From Leadbetterella sp031420365 (GTDB lineage Bacteria > Bacteroidota > Bacteroidia > Cytophagales > Spirosomataceae), in NCBI GenBank assembly GCA_031420365.1, contig JANOMP010000241.1:11877-75876 (forward strand): 64,000 nucleotides of DNA, in the 5' to 3' direction. The notes beneath the pieces were generated by a model. The model searched no databases, was not told where the DNA came from, and worked only from the letters and a program-made list of their open reading frames with translations. Each line of letters begins with the position of its first letter. The stretch's first letter is position 1. This document shows positions 8,063-17,620 of the stretch, in pieces. The position numbers were made by a program, and so were the translations under genes.

Positions 8063-9913
8063 ATGTACGAAAACCGTAAGCCCACCATTTTGTTTTTCTT
8101 CTACACAATTGGACTAATTTATTTACTTAGATTGTTTTATCTGCAAATTTTAGATTCTAGATATCATTCTTTAGGTTCTTTAAATTCCATTCGTAGAGAA
8201 ATAAATATTCCTTTGAGGGGTCAAATTTATGATAGAACGGAGAAATTGATTGTTGCTAACGAAGAAGTGTACAATATGTACGTTATTCCAAAAAAAGTTA
8301 GAAGTATGGATACACTTTCTTTTTGTCAATTATTCAATATTTCAAAAGGTTATTTTGATAGTACTCTTGTTTTAGCTAAAGAATTTTCAAAAGATAGGGC
8401 TTCTATTTTTCTAAGACAACTTTCTAAACAAGAATATGCAAGTGTTGCGGACGCAATGATTCAATATCCAGGATTTATGTTTAAGCAATCTTTCTTCAGA
8501 ACTTATCCAGGAAACACAATGGCAAATTCATTGGGATATATTGGAGAAATACCTGAAAAAATGTTTTTGGAACAAGATCAAGACTACTATAACAAAGGGG
8601 ACTATATTGGATTATCTGGTTTAGAAAAATTCTATGAAAATGATTTAAGAGGAATAAGAGGAGTAAAATTTACTCTAATGAATGTGAAGGGCGAAGATAA
8701 AGGAGCTTATGCAAATGGAGAATATGATACATTAGCAGTGATTGGAAAAAATTTATATACTACCATTGATCTAAAATTGCAGCAACTTGCAGATAGCTTA
8801 TTTACCGGAAAAGTAGGGGCGGTAGTAGCAATTGAGCCATCTAGTGGTGAGATATTAGCTATAGGGTCTTATCCTACTTATGATCCGAGTTTATTATCTG
8901 GAAGAGAATTTTCAAAAAATTATAAAGCGTTAACAAAAAATCCTGACAAGCCATTAAACAATAGGGCAATATCTTCTTTTTATAGACCTGGTTCTACTTT
9001 TAAATTAGTTCAAGCGGCAGTAGGTCTAGAAATGGGTGTAATTAAACCAAACACTTCATTTGTGGGTGCACCAACTATGTTTGCATATCATAGCGGAACT
9101 TATGAAGCCGCAAACCTATATAATGCAATTCAGCTTTCTAGCAATCCATATTTTTATAACGTTTTTAGAAAGATAATAGGGAATAATTCAGAAACTAGTC
9201 CTTATAAATCAGCAAGAATTGGGCTAAAATCTTGGCATGAAATTGTTTCTAATTTTGGATTTGGAAAAAAACTAGGAATAGATTTACCGAACGAAACCAA
9301 AGGAGTTTTACCAAATGTAGAGCGATATGACAAAGTGTATGGAAAAAGCCAATGGAAATTTTCAAATATATATTCCTTAAGCATTGGTGAAGGAGAATAC
9401 GGGGTTAACGTTTTAAAAATTGCTAATTTGGCTGCCACTTTAGCAAATAGGGGATATTGGCGAACCCCTCATTTAGTAAAGTATATGGGTATTGGTAAAT
9501 CACATAATAGCACCTTAGATATAGTAACCAATAAGACTGGAATAAAGAGTATGCATTTTGAAGAGATTCTAAAAGGAATGTTATTAGTGGTTAATGCAGG
9601 AACAGGACGAGCATCTCAAGTAGAAGGAATAGAAGTTTGTGGAAAAACTGGAACATCACAAAATAAGAAAGGAAAAGATAGTGCGATTTTTTTAGCTTTG
9701 GCTCCAAGATATAATCCTAAGATTGCCATTGCAGTAGTAGTTGAAAATGGCGGGTTTGGTGGTACAGCATCAGCACCAATTTGTGGACTAATGATTGAAC
9801 AATATTTGAAAGGAAAAGTAGGAAGGCAGGCTTACAAAGAACAGATTATTGCAGCAAGGTATTCTACTACCGCATCTATTAATTCAAGAAGGGACGCAAT
9901 AAAACAAGATTAG
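8063..9913 (+). CDS. mrdA: Penicillin-binding protein 2 (elongasome transpeptidase)
   Basis: A 616-residue class B penicillin-binding protein that cross-links peptidoglycan during side-wall growth. An N-terminal membrane anchor (about 9-28) is followed by the dimerisation/pedestal domain (about 45-220) and the transpeptidase domain. The active-site motifs are visible: SxxK in RPGSTFKLVQ (about residue 311), SxN in LSSNPYF (about 357) and KTG in CGKTGTSQ (about 528). The rodA start follows after five bases, so the two are co-transcribed. In most Bacteroidota the pair follows mreB-mreC-mreD; here it follows a long gap instead. Confidence 0.95.
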   Translation: MYENRKPTILFFFYTIGLIYLLRLFYLQILDSRYHSLGSLNSIRREINIPLRGQIYDRTEKLIVANEEVYNMYVIPKKVRSMDTLSFCQLFNISKGYFDSTLVLAKEFSKDRASIFLRQLSKQEYASVADAMIQYPGFMFKQSFFRTYPGNTMANSLGYIGEIPEKMFLEQDQDYYNKGDYIGLSGLEKFYENDLRGIRGVKFTLMNVKGEDKGAYANGEYDTLAVIGKNLYTTIDLKLQQLADSLFTGKVGAVVAIEPSSGEILAIGSYPTYDPSLLSGREFSKNYKALTKNPDKPLNNRAISSFYRPGSTFKLVQAAVGLEMGVIKPNTSFVGAPTMFAYHSGTYEAANLYNAIQLSSNPYFYNVFRKIIGNNSETSPYKSARIGLKSWHEIVSNFGFGKKLGIDLPNETKGVLPNVERYDKVYGKSQWKFSNIYSLSIGEGEYGVNVLKIANLAATLANRGYWRTPHLVKYMGIGKSHNSTLDIVTNKTGIKSMHFEEILKGMLLVVNAGTGRASQVEGIEVCGKTGTSQNKKGKDSAIFLALAPRYNPKIAIAVVVENGGFGGTASAPICGLMIEQYLKGKVGRQAYKEQIIAARYSTTASINSRRDAIKQD

Positions 9914-9918
9914 AAAAA

Positions 9919-11193
9919 ATGGCAAAAGATATTGATATTAAACAAGGCATAGATTGGACTACAGTCCTTATATATATTGCATTACTTGGTATTGGCTTAG
10001 CAAATATTTATGCTGCAGTTTACAGCGTGGACAATCCAAAACCTATTTTTTCTTTAGATCATAATGCAGGTAGGCAAATTATGTTTATGTTTGTCGCATT
10101 TGCATTGATTATGATAATTTTATTCGTAGATTTTAAAGTGTATGATACCTTTGCTTATATTTTTTATGGAATTTGGATTATTGTTTTGATTGCCACTATT
10201 TTTTTAGGAACTAACATAAATGGATCCAAATCTTGGATAAAATTCGGAAGTTTCTCTATCCAACCTGCTGAGTTTGCTAAAACCTTCACTGTAATGGCCT
10301 TGGCTAAATATTTAAGTACACAAAGTGTAAATGTATCGAAACTAAACTATGCATTTAAAGCTTTATTGTTTATTTTTATTCCTCCAATCATTATTATTTT
10401 ACAAAAGGAAACTGGTTCTGCTCTTGCCTTTGCGGCTCTTTTAATTGTTTTATATAGAGAAGGACTTCCTGGAGTTTACCCTGCTCTTATACTCTCTTTT
10501 ATTATTTTATTAATTTTTGCTCTGGTTTTTCCAAATTGGGTAGTTGTTTTGGGATTAGCATTGTTAGGTATTTTGTTTTGGTACTTGTTTCTAAAAAGAT
10601 ATGAAAGAAATAATCAAAACTTGAGAAGAATTTTTGGTCTTTTTATTTTATTTTCAGGCTTTGTTTTGACAGTAGATTTTATTTTAAACAATGTTTTAGC
10701 ACCACACCAACAAAGCAGAATTAAAATTCTTGTTAATCCAGACTCAGATCCTAAAGGAGATGGATGGAATGTGATTCAATCAAAAATTGCGATTGGAAGT
10801 GGAGGATTTGCAGGAAAGGGCTATTTACAAGGAACGCAAACCAAATTTGACTTTGTGCCTGAACAATCAACAGATTTTATATTTTGCACGGTAGGAGAGG
10901 AATGGGGATTTATTGGTAGCTTAATTGTTTTAGGACTTTACTTAGTTTTGTTAACGAGAATTTTAAGTTTAGCTGAAAAACAAAGAAGTAAATTTGCTCG
11001 AATATATGGTTATGGAGTAGCAAGTATTTTATTTTTTCATTTGTTAGTAAATATTGGAATGACAATAGGTTTAATGCCAGTTATTGGCATTCCTCTGCCA
11101 TTTATTAGCTATGGTGGATCTTCTTTAATGTCTTTCACTTTACTATTATTTGTGTTTTTGAAATTGGATGCGCATAGAAGTTATAAAGTTTAA
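9919..11193 (+). CDS. rodA: Rod shape-determining protein RodA (SEDS glycosyltransferase)
   Basis: A 424-residue polytopic SEDS-family peptidoglycan polymerase, the partner of PBP2. About ten membrane spans can be read. Conserved stretches include the GSKSWIKFGSFSIQPAEFAK loop, the long extracellular loop with the QSKIAIGSGGFAGKGYLQGT segment and FVPEQSTDFIF, and the C-terminal PLPFISYGGSS signature. It polymerises lipid II into glycan strands at the cytoplasmic membrane. Five bases separate it from mrdA, so they form one transcription unit. A slightly long inter-helical region near 200-240 is usual for this phylum. Confidence 0.95.
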   Translation: MAKDIDIKQGIDWTTVLIYIALLGIGLANIYAAVYSVDNPKPIFSLDHNAGRQIMFMFVAFALIMIILFVDFKVYDTFAYIFYGIWIIVLIATIFLGTNINGSKSWIKFGSFSIQPAEFAKTFTVMALAKYLSTQSVNVSKLNYAFKALLFIFIPPIIIILQKETGSALAFAALLIVLYREGLPGVYPALILSFIILLIFALVFPNWVVVLGLALLGILFWYLFLKRYERNNQNLRRIFGLFILFSGFVLTVDFILNNVLAPHQQSRIKILVNPDSDPKGDGWNVIQSKIAIGSGGFAGKGYLQGTQTKFDFVPEQSTDFIFCTVGEEWGFIGSLIVLGLYLVLLTRILSLAEKQRSKFARIYGYGVASILFFHLLVNIGMTIGLMPVIGIPLPFISYGGSSLMSFTLLLFVFLKLDAHRSYKV

Positions 11194-11304
11194 GTGGCTT
11201 TACTATTTCAAAAAAAACAAAGATTTTTTTAAAATTTAGGAACAAATCCTTTAATTTTTATTTACAAAGCTCTTAAATATATAAAGTATACATTGGATTG
11301 GATT

Positions 11305-11883
11305 TTATTTTTGAAATATATCTTTTACTTTTTGTTTTCTTACTTGATTGTTTTCTTTTCTAATTCTCTTATTTTTTTCTTTTATTCTCCTCTTGAATAA
11401 CTTTTTAAGCCCAATAAATAGAAAAATCAATGCCACAATTCCAAAAAGTAAAGTAAGTTCTATAACTGGCAGAAAAGAAAGACCAATTGCGATAAAAAGT
11501 AAAACAAATCCCATTTTTAAGCTATCATTAAATGTCGGATTCCGATTTATCCTTTTTTTAATTTTATCTTTTTCTTCATCAACTAAAAAGGTTGTTTTCT
11601 GTAACAAAACTGGAAGTGGTCTTTTAATTTGCCCATATTTATGAGCCAAAGCATTTTGATTATCTGGAATGGATATTGTTTTAAATTCTAAATTTGTTTC
11701 ATTAGAAGTTTCTAGATTTTCATCATTTAATGGAGGTTCTTCAATACCAATAACTTCTAATTTTTGGTTAATTTTAGAAATAGAATTTAGGTTTTCTCTT
11801 TGCGATAATTGAAAACCTCCCATTCTTTTTTGACATGAATTTAAAGTAATAACTATAAAAAAGTAACAAAAGAATCTCTTCAT
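11305..11883 (-). CDS. Putative lipoprotein with C-terminal membrane hairpin
   Basis: A 192-residue protein of unknown function. The N-terminus is a lipoprotein signal (MKRFFCYFFIVITLNSC, lipobox LNSC with Cys17). A polar, low-complexity stretch follows to about 130, then two adjacent hydrophobic segments (GFVLLFIAIGLSFLPVIEL and LLFGIVALIFLFIGLKKLF) and a strongly basic tail rich in KR. A lipoprotein signal with a membrane hairpin is a recurring layout among Bacteroidota-specific proteins of unknown role. It lies 45 bp downstream of the zinc-ribbon gene on the same strand, so both may be co-transcribed. No catalytic motif is seen. Confidence 0.65.
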   Translation of the reverse strand: MKRFFCYFFIVITLNSCQKRMGGFQLSQRENLNSISKINQKLEVIGIEEPPLNDENLETSNETNLEFKTISIPDNQNALAHKYGQIKRPLPVLLQKTTFLVDEEKDKIKKRINRNPTFNDSLKMGFVLLFIAIGLSFLPVIELTLLFGIVALIFLFIGLKKLFKRRIKEKNKRIRKENNQVRKQKVKDIFQK

Positions 11884-11928
11884 TTTTGGAAAAATAATAT
11901 TAAAAAACCAATTAAGGACACATTACGA

Positions 11929-12285
11929 TTAATCCTTAATTCTATTGTCTTTTACAACTAAAAAATAATCATTTTCTAATTCTAAATAACCGAAATCATA
12001 TACAAAGTAATATACAGAACCAGTCTGGGTTTTTCGAATAGAAGTATAATAACTGAAATCGAAGCCTTTTTTGTTAAGAGTATTTCTTGTAGTTTTTTGT
12101 TTTTCTTCTGGACAAATTTCTTCTAGAATTCGTCTATTTTTTTTCAATATATTATTGACATTTCTTACGAAGTTGACATCAATAGCTTTCAATTTATTGT
12201 TGAAATTGTTCCTACACATATCTGAGCAGAATTTTTTATCAATTCTTCCTAATATAATGTTTCCGCATTCTGGACAGTTTTTCAT
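11929..12285 (-). CDS. Small zinc-ribbon protein of unknown function
   Basis: A 118-residue protein opening with a compact zinc ribbon: Cys4-x2-Cys7 (CPECG) and Cys20-x3-Cys24 (CSDMC). It resembles the short DUF2116-type ribbons. The rest is basic and coil-like to about residue 60 (NNILKKNRRILEEICPEEK), then a strand-rich C-terminal part with FDFSYYTSIRKTQTGSVYYF and a closing YLELENDYFLVV. Similar small proteins occur widely in Bacteroidota without an assigned role; nucleic-acid or protein binding is a guess from the ribbon. Neighbours give no hint beyond possible co-transcription with the lipoprotein gene downstream. Confidence 0.65.
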   Translation of the reverse strand: MKNCPECGNIILGRIDKKFCSDMCRNNFNNKLKAIDVNFVRNVNNILKKNRRILEEICPEEKQKTTRNTLNKKGFDFSYYTSIRKTQTGSVYYFVYDFGYLELENDYFLVVKDNRIKD

Positions 12286-12462
12286 AAATGAGATATTTTT
12301 TTTTAAACAATATGAAATATCAACTAAAGCAAATAAAATTATTATCTCTTACACAGGTTATTTAATATTTTTTATACTTTTTTATTAAAAGTAGATTGAA
12401 GTCAAATAAATAACCAAATTTTTAATTTAGAAAGCTAATTAATATTAAAATACCCGATTGAA

Positions 12463-13314
12463 CTAAATGTAAGGGTTTTTTGGCAAACTATATATTCTAT
12501 AATTACTTGATTTTAAATTTTTTATAGTATCAAGATTAGGGAGTTCTTTGAAAACTATAATGGAGAGATGTTGGTATGGAATTATGGTTAATTTACAAAG
12601 AATATCATTTAAATTTCTCTTTATAAATTGAATATATTTAGGCTGCCATCTTGCTCCCATTGCAGAGTTAAATCCTTTTACTGCTATCATTGGCAAATCT
12701 AACCCTACTGCCATTTTTTCGAATTCTCTAAAAGAAATTTTATAAACGTAATTCCCGACAATTTCGTAAGAATATTGGTTCTTCCAAATTGTTTTTAGTA
12801 AGCTGGTATTTATGCGGTCCAAGATATTTCTAACAAAAGACAAAATAGGATAAGAAATACCTATATCGTTCGGCTCAATTACAATTACCCCTTTTTTTGC
12901 AACTCGGATCATCTCATAAAATCCAATAGCTGGCCGTGGAAAATGATGATATGCTTCTTTGCAACAAACATAATCAAATGAATTGTCATTGAAACTTATT
13001 TTTTCAACATTTTGAATAGAACATTCATCAATTAGTCCTAATGGCAAAACATCCTCTTGTAGGGTTTTTAAACTTAAATCTGACGCAACAGAGTAACCAC
13101 CTTTTTTTTTGATATATGCCGCATCTATTCCCGAAAAATCACCTACAGTTAACCATTTCTCATTATTATAAATCAGGGGGTCTATGTTTTTGAAAAAACT
13201 CAAATTAAAATAATAAATTGGGTTATCTTCTTCAAAAAGCATTTTAATGTAATTTTTATCTATGCTTTTAACAATAAAATCTTGGTGTTTTTGATAACTT
13301 TCGTCGTTATACAT
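12463..13314 (-). CDS. Class I SAM-dependent methyltransferase
   Basis: A 283-residue Methyltransf_11-type protein. Motif I is atypical: the strand leads into VGDFSGIDAAYIKK (about residue 56) rather than the usual GxGxG, with an acidic end to strand 2 at VASDLSLK. Motif IV is read in FDYVCCKEAYHHFPRP and the following GFYEMIRVAKKGVIVIEPND is the typical post-motif helix and strand. The last hundred residues are family-specific. It sits at the edge of the glycan cluster, transcribed away from the next methyltransferase gene, so a role in modifying a surface sugar is likely but not proven. Substrate unknown. Confidence 0.75.
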   Translation of the reverse strand: MYNDESYQKHQDFIVKSIDKNYIKMLFEEDNPIYYFNLSFFKNIDPLIYNNEKWLTVGDFSGIDAAYIKKKGGYSVASDLSLKTLQEDVLPLGLIDECSIQNVEKISFNDNSFDYVCCKEAYHHFPRPAIGFYEMIRVAKKGVIVIEPNDIGISYPILSFVRNILDRINTSLLKTIWKNQYSYEIVGNYVYKISFREFEKMAVGLDLPMIAVKGFNSAMGARWQPKYIQFIKRNLNDILCKLTIIPYQHLSIIVFKELPNLDTIKNLKSSNYRIYSLPKNPYI

Positions 13315-13422
13315 CTAAAATAATAATTTAAGAATAGATAGTAATAATTTTTATGGTAAATGCCCAGCAAATAAACTTCAGTTTTTTAACAATAAAAAGT
13401 ATTATTTTTATTTTTATGTTTT

Positions 13423-13456
13423 TTTGTAAATCTCTAGTTAGTTATTTTTAAATTTG
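13423..13456 (+). promoter_or_regulatory. Promoter of the first glycan cluster (plus strand)
   Basis: TTTG (13423-13426), 22-bp spacer, TAAATTTG (13449-13456), ending about 60 bp before the ATG at 13518. The -7 box is a perfect match; the spacer is at the long end of the accepted range. It would drive the run of plus-strand genes 13518-22108. Confidence 0.55.
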
Positions 13457-13517
13457 GGCAAATTTTTGATTAACAATTAAAAAGGGTTCAATTAAAAATA
13501 ATAAAAAGGTCTTCCTT

Positions 13518-14417
13518 ATGTTTTCCGACAATTTAATTAATCTAAAATACTTTTCTTATAAAACTGGAATTCCTTCTGAAGTTCTTTCTGAAATGTACAT
13601 ACTGGAAAAGAATTTCTTTGAGAAAATTTCAAATGAATCAGATTTCAATATTCGCCAAGAATTGTACAGTAATGTGTATACAAAATCTGCGGAATTACTA
13701 GAACCATATTCAAAAAATTATTTTGAAGTATTAGTTAAGGCAAAATCAAAAATTTTAAATATTTTCAAAAAAGAAGTATTTGGAAAGTCCATTCTGGATA
13801 TAGGAAGTGGTAGCGGTGCTTTCCTTTATTCAATCGCAAAATCAGGTCTTCCCTATAAATATTTATACGGTTTAGATGTAAAAATTCCTGTTTTACCAAA
13901 TGATTCATTTTCAAAAGAAGTAAAATGTTTTCAAAGAAATGTAATTGATTTTGAGCTTCCAGATAAATTTGAAGTTGCCATTTTAGATAATGTTTACGAG
14001 CATATTTCTTTGGTTGATAAGGATATGTTTTTACGTTCAGTTTCGAAAAGCTTAGAATTAGGAGGTAAGCTAATTTTGATAACTCCAAATAGACTTTTTG
14101 GGCCAACTGATTGGACAATATTAAAAGATAATACCCATAGAGGAAAAATTAAAGCCAATTGCCTTCATCTAGATGAAACCACTTTTAAAGAAGTTATAAA
14201 AACTTTAAAGAATTATGGATTCTCAAATTTTGTCTCACCTATTCCCTTTATAGTATTCAGTAGGTTAAATCAAATTTTTCCTAACTTCCGCCTACCAAGT
14301 AGTGTATATTCTTTCATTGAAAATTCTTTGTTTATTAAAATCCTAAAGAATATAAAATTTAAAGGAAAAAGTATAATGAGAATGGAAGTTTCAATTATTG
14401 CCGAAAAAATAAAATAA
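13518..14417 (+). CDS. Class I SAM-dependent methyltransferase
   Basis: A 299-residue methyltransferase with a clear SAM-binding motif SILDIGSGSGAF at about 90-101, an acidic strand-2 end in YLYGLDVKIP and motif IV AILDNVYEHISL, followed by LRSVSKSLELGGKLILITPN. The N-terminal 85 residues are helical and family-specific. The C-terminal part has PIPFIVFSRLNQIFPNF and a basic end, hinting at membrane association. It is the first gene after the promoter at 13423-13456 and precedes yfhO-like by 19 bp, so it belongs to the glycan cluster; methylation of a sugar or lipid-linked intermediate is the likeliest use. Confidence 0.8.
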   Translation: MFSDNLINLKYFSYKTGIPSEVLSEMYILEKNFFEKISNESDFNIRQELYSNVYTKSAELLEPYSKNYFEVLVKAKSKILNIFKKEVFGKSILDIGSGSGAFLYSIAKSGLPYKYLYGLDVKIPVLPNDSFSKEVKCFQRNVIDFELPDKFEVAILDNVYEHISLVDKDMFLRSVSKSLELGGKLILITPNRLFGPTDWTILKDNTHRGKIKANCLHLDETTFKEVIKTLKNYGFSNFVSPIPFIVFSRLNQIFPNFRLPSSVYSFIENSLFIKILKNIKFKGKSIMRMEVSIIAEKIK

Positions 14418-14436
14418 ATTTAAATAATATAACTAA

Positions 14437-16908
14437 ATGATGAAAGCTCTTTTGAATAGAAGTAATTTAATTCATGTTTTTGCTTTGGTATTATTTATTC
14501 TGCTTTCAGTGGGGTATATGGATCCAATTTTAAGTGGAAAGACACTTCAGCAAAGTGATACTTTTCAAATGCATGCGGTACAGTCTGAAATTAGAAAGTT
14601 TGGTGCTGAACATCCTGGAGAATATACAGGTTGGACAAATAGTATGTTTGGAGGAATGCCAGCTTATTTTGTGGGTGGTGATTATTCTGAAGGCTTATTT
14701 GTGAAAATTCAACCCTATATTTATAATCTTTTTTCTCAACAGGGTACTTTTCTGTTTCTTTACTTAATTGGAGTTTATTTGTTGCTTATTTCACTGGGTG
14801 TTGGATTTCTTCCTGCAATTATCGGTTCTATAGGTTATGCATTTTTTTCTTATAATATATTAATAATAGAGGCAGGGCATTTGGCTAAAGTATATGCGTT
14901 GGCATTTGTTCCCATTATGATAGCAGGTTTGATATGGGCATTTGGGAACAAACCATGGCTAGGAGCTGCAATTTTTAGTTTAGGATTAGGATTAGAATTG
15001 AATGCAAATCATTTCCAAATTACCTATTATTCTGCTTTTATTATCGGTATTTTAGGTGTTTTTGAAATGGTTAGGGCCATAAAAAATAAGCATACATTAA
15101 AATTTTGTATGGCAGTAGGTTTAAGTTTGATTTTAGGTTTTCTTGTAGTTGGAACAAATACCTCTAGGTTATGGACGTCAACTGATTACGCTAAATATAC
15201 CATGAGGGGAGGAAGTGAACTAAAAGGAAATTTGGTGGGTAAAGGATTAGAAAAAGAGTATGCTTTTGAATGGAGCTATGGAAAACTTGAATCCTTTTCA
15301 TTTTTGGTTCCTAACTTTTCTGGAGGTGGAACAGGAGAATTGGATAAAGATTCAGATTCATTCAAGGCTCTTACTGGGCTTGGGGTAGAATATGGACAGG
15401 CTTTGCAATTTGTGAAAGGATTGCCTACTTATTGGGGCGAACAACAGTTTGTAAGTGGAACTACCTACTCAGGAGCTATTATTCTGTTTTTGTTTGTTCT
15501 AGGTTTGTTTTTTGCCAATGTTAGATATAGAACGCCCTTTCTAGTAAGTGCAGTTCTTTGTCTGTTTATTTCATGGGGAGGAAATTTCGGTTTATTTAAT
15601 AATATCCTTTTCGATTATTTGCCATTTTTCAACAAATTTCGTGCTGTAAGTATGATTTTAGCCTTGTTCCAACTTTGTGTAATTGTAATTGGAGCTTTAG
15701 GTTTACATCAAATAATAATTAATAAGCCAGATTGGGCAAGTTTTAAAAAACCTTTTTATTTTAGTTTGGGGATTGCAGGAGGTTTGTGTTTGATATTTGC
15801 TTTGCTGCCTGGTATGTTTGACTTTACTTGTACCAAAGATGCACAGTTCAAAGAGGTTCTAAAGCAAAGTTTTGGAAATAATGAAAATGCAGTCAATCAG
15901 GTTTACAATGCATTGTTGTCGGATAGGGAAAGTTTATTGCGGTCTGATGCAATAAGAAGTTTAATTTTTATTTTATTAGCTGCTGTTGTTTTGTGGCTTT
16001 ATATTAAAAATACAATTAATAAAACTAATATTGTTGGTGGTTTAATTGCATTTTTAGTCTTAATAGATTTATGGTCATTAGATAAAAGGTATTTAAACAA
16101 GGAAGATTTTCAAAGAACGCCAGAAACTACTGATAGTCAATTTACTCAATCTCCAGCTGATTTGCAGATATTAAATGATAAGAGCCTTTCCTACCGAGTT
16201 ATTGATGTCACTTCTAGTCCGTTTACAAACTCTTTGACTTCTGTATATCACAAATCTATTGGGGGGTATAGTGCTGCCAAATTAAGCAGGTTCAATGATT
16301 TAATTGAAAACCAGATTGCAAAAAACAACATGGGCGTATTAAATATGTTGAATACCAAATATTTTATTGTAAAAGGACCAGATGGTAATCCAACTTCTCA
16401 ACAAAATCCTGGTGCATTAGGAAATGCATGGTTTGTATCTGAGGTAAAGGTAGTAAACGGACCAAATGAAGAAATGAAAGCATTAGATAGTTTAAATCCT
16501 GCAAAGACTTTAGTTGTGGATAAGAAATTTATAGCGAATTTAGGTTCCAAAAGACCTGCAACAGATTTTTCGGGGAGTATTTCCTTAACATCTTACAGTC
16601 CAAAGCACTTAGAATACAGTTTCGAAAGCAATCAAGACCAAATTGTTGTATTTTCAGAAGTGTTTTATAAAGGAAACGAAGATTGGGTCTCCACAATTGA
16701 TGGCAAGAAAGTAGACCACCTTAGAGGAAATTATATACTTAGAGCTTTGCCTGTTCCAGCAGGAAAACATAAAATAGCTTTTACCTTTGATCCAATTTCT
16801 ATAAAAGTTGGTCAGAAGTATGATAGAAATGCTTCGATAGGCTGGATCGTTTTGGTTTTGGGAGCTTTATTTATGCATTTTAGAACAAATGGCAAAGTTG
16901 ATGAATAG
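14437..16908 (+). CDS. YfhO-family polytopic membrane protein
   Basis: An 823-residue membrane protein of the bacterial YfhO family. About 12-13 spans occupy residues 12-560; a large soluble C-terminal domain (about 570-800) precedes a last span near the end. Recognisable stretches are SGKTLQQSDTFQM with the GWTNSMFGGMPAYF loop after the first span, and the C-terminal VVFSEVFYKGNEDW. YfhO proteins resemble GT-C glycosyltransferases and are involved in glycosylating lipoteichoic acid or other envelope polymers in Gram-positives; in Bacteroidota the substrate is not known. Its stop overlaps the next methyltransferase frame by 20 bp, indicating translational coupling within the glycan cluster. 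Confidence 0.85.
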   Translation: MMKALLNRSNLIHVFALVLFILLSVGYMDPILSGKTLQQSDTFQMHAVQSEIRKFGAEHPGEYTGWTNSMFGGMPAYFVGGDYSEGLFVKIQPYIYNLFSQQGTFLFLYLIGVYLLLISLGVGFLPAIIGSIGYAFFSYNILIIEAGHLAKVYALAFVPIMIAGLIWAFGNKPWLGAAIFSLGLGLELNANHFQITYYSAFIIGILGVFEMVRAIKNKHTLKFCMAVGLSLILGFLVVGTNTSRLWTSTDYAKYTMRGGSELKGNLVGKGLEKEYAFEWSYGKLESFSFLVPNFSGGGTGELDKDSDSFKALTGLGVEYGQALQFVKGLPTYWGEQQFVSGTTYSGAIILFLFVLGLFFANVRYRTPFLVSAVLCLFISWGGNFGLFNNILFDYLPFFNKFRAVSMILALFQLCVIVIGALGLHQIIINKPDWASFKKPFYFSLGIAGGLCLIFALLPGMFDFTCTKDAQFKEVLKQSFGNNENAVNQVYNALLSDRESLLRSDAIRSLIFILLAAVVLWLYIKNTINKTNIVGGLIAFLVLIDLWSLDKRYLNKEDFQRTPETTDSQFTQSPADLQILNDKSLSYRVIDVTSSPFTNSLTSVYHKSIGGYSAAKLSRFNDLIENQIAKNNMGVLNMLNTKYFIVKGPDGNPTSQQNPGALGNAWFVSEVKVVNGPNEEMKALDSLNPAKTLVVDKKFIANLGSKRPATDFSGSISLTSYSPKHLEYSFESNQDQIVVFSEVFYKGNEDWVSTIDGKKVDHLRGNYILRALPVPAGKHKIAFTFDPISIKVGQKYDRNASIGWIVLVLGALFMHFRTNGKVDE

Positions 16909-17620
16909 AACAGAAAAAATGCCTGAGAAAGCTGAGGAGCATATTATTTTAACTGCTTCTGTATTTCATTCTCGGTGGTATAGTTTAAAAAAATTAAAAA
17001 ATCTAATACTTTTTGCCAAAGAAAATTTTATTGAAAATCAAAATGGAGTTGTCAAATTGGCAGATTTTGGATGTGGAACTATGCCCTATCGTTCTTTATT
17101 TGATAAATCCAAAGTAAACTACGTAGGTATTGATCTAGATTGGAATCCGCATGCTGAAGTTTTTATTTCAAAAGACAATAAAATTTTAATCGAAGATGGA
17201 AATTTTGATATTGTTTTATCTACACAAGTATTAGAACACGTGGAAGACCCTGCAGATTATTTAAGTGAAGCCTTTAGAATATTGAAACCGGGAGGTAAAC
17301 TTGTGCTTACTACCCATGGTTATTGGATGTTCCATCCTGATCCTACAGATTATTGGAGATGGACTTCTTCTGGATTACAGAAAATCATAAAAAATGCAGG
17401 TTTTGAAGTTTTGGCCTTCAAAGGTATGTTGGGAAGGATGGCTGCAGGTTTACAAATATTTCAAGATGGTTTGCTTTTTAAATTTCCATTATGGTTTAGG
17501 CCTATTGTTTCTACGCCACTTCAACTTTTGATTGCATTTTTTGATAAATTTCAAAAGCAGGATATTATTGATATTGATGCTTGCAATTATTTGATTGTTG
17601 GTCTTAAACCAAAAGCATAA
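16889..17620 (+). CDS. Class I SAM-dependent methyltransferase
   Basis: A methyltransferase of up to 243 residues with motif I LADFGCGTMPYRSLFD (about 57-72), the acidic VGIDLDWNPHAEVF strand and motif IV FDIVLSTQVLEHVEDP, then AFRILKPGGKLVLTTHG. The DYWRWTSSGLQKIIKNAGFE stretch is typical of methyltransferases found in glycan clusters. Three in-frame ATGs are possible (16889, 16901, 16919). The first lies 20 bp inside yfhO-like; 16901 gives an ATGAATAG overlap. The stop codon overlaps the flippase start by one base (TAATG), so the genes are coupled. Confidence 0.82.
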   Translation: MAKLMNRTEKMPEKAEEHIILTASVFHSRWYSLKKLKNLILFAKENFIENQNGVVKLADFGCGTMPYRSLFDKSKVNYVGIDLDWNPHAEVFISKDNKILIEDGNFDIVLSTQVLEHVEDPADYLSEAFRILKPGGKLVLTTHGYWMFHPDPTDYWRWTSSGLQKIIKNAGFEVLAFKGMLGRMAAGLQIFQDGLLFKFPLWFRPIVSTPLQLLIAFFDKFQKQDIIDIDACNYLIVGLKPKA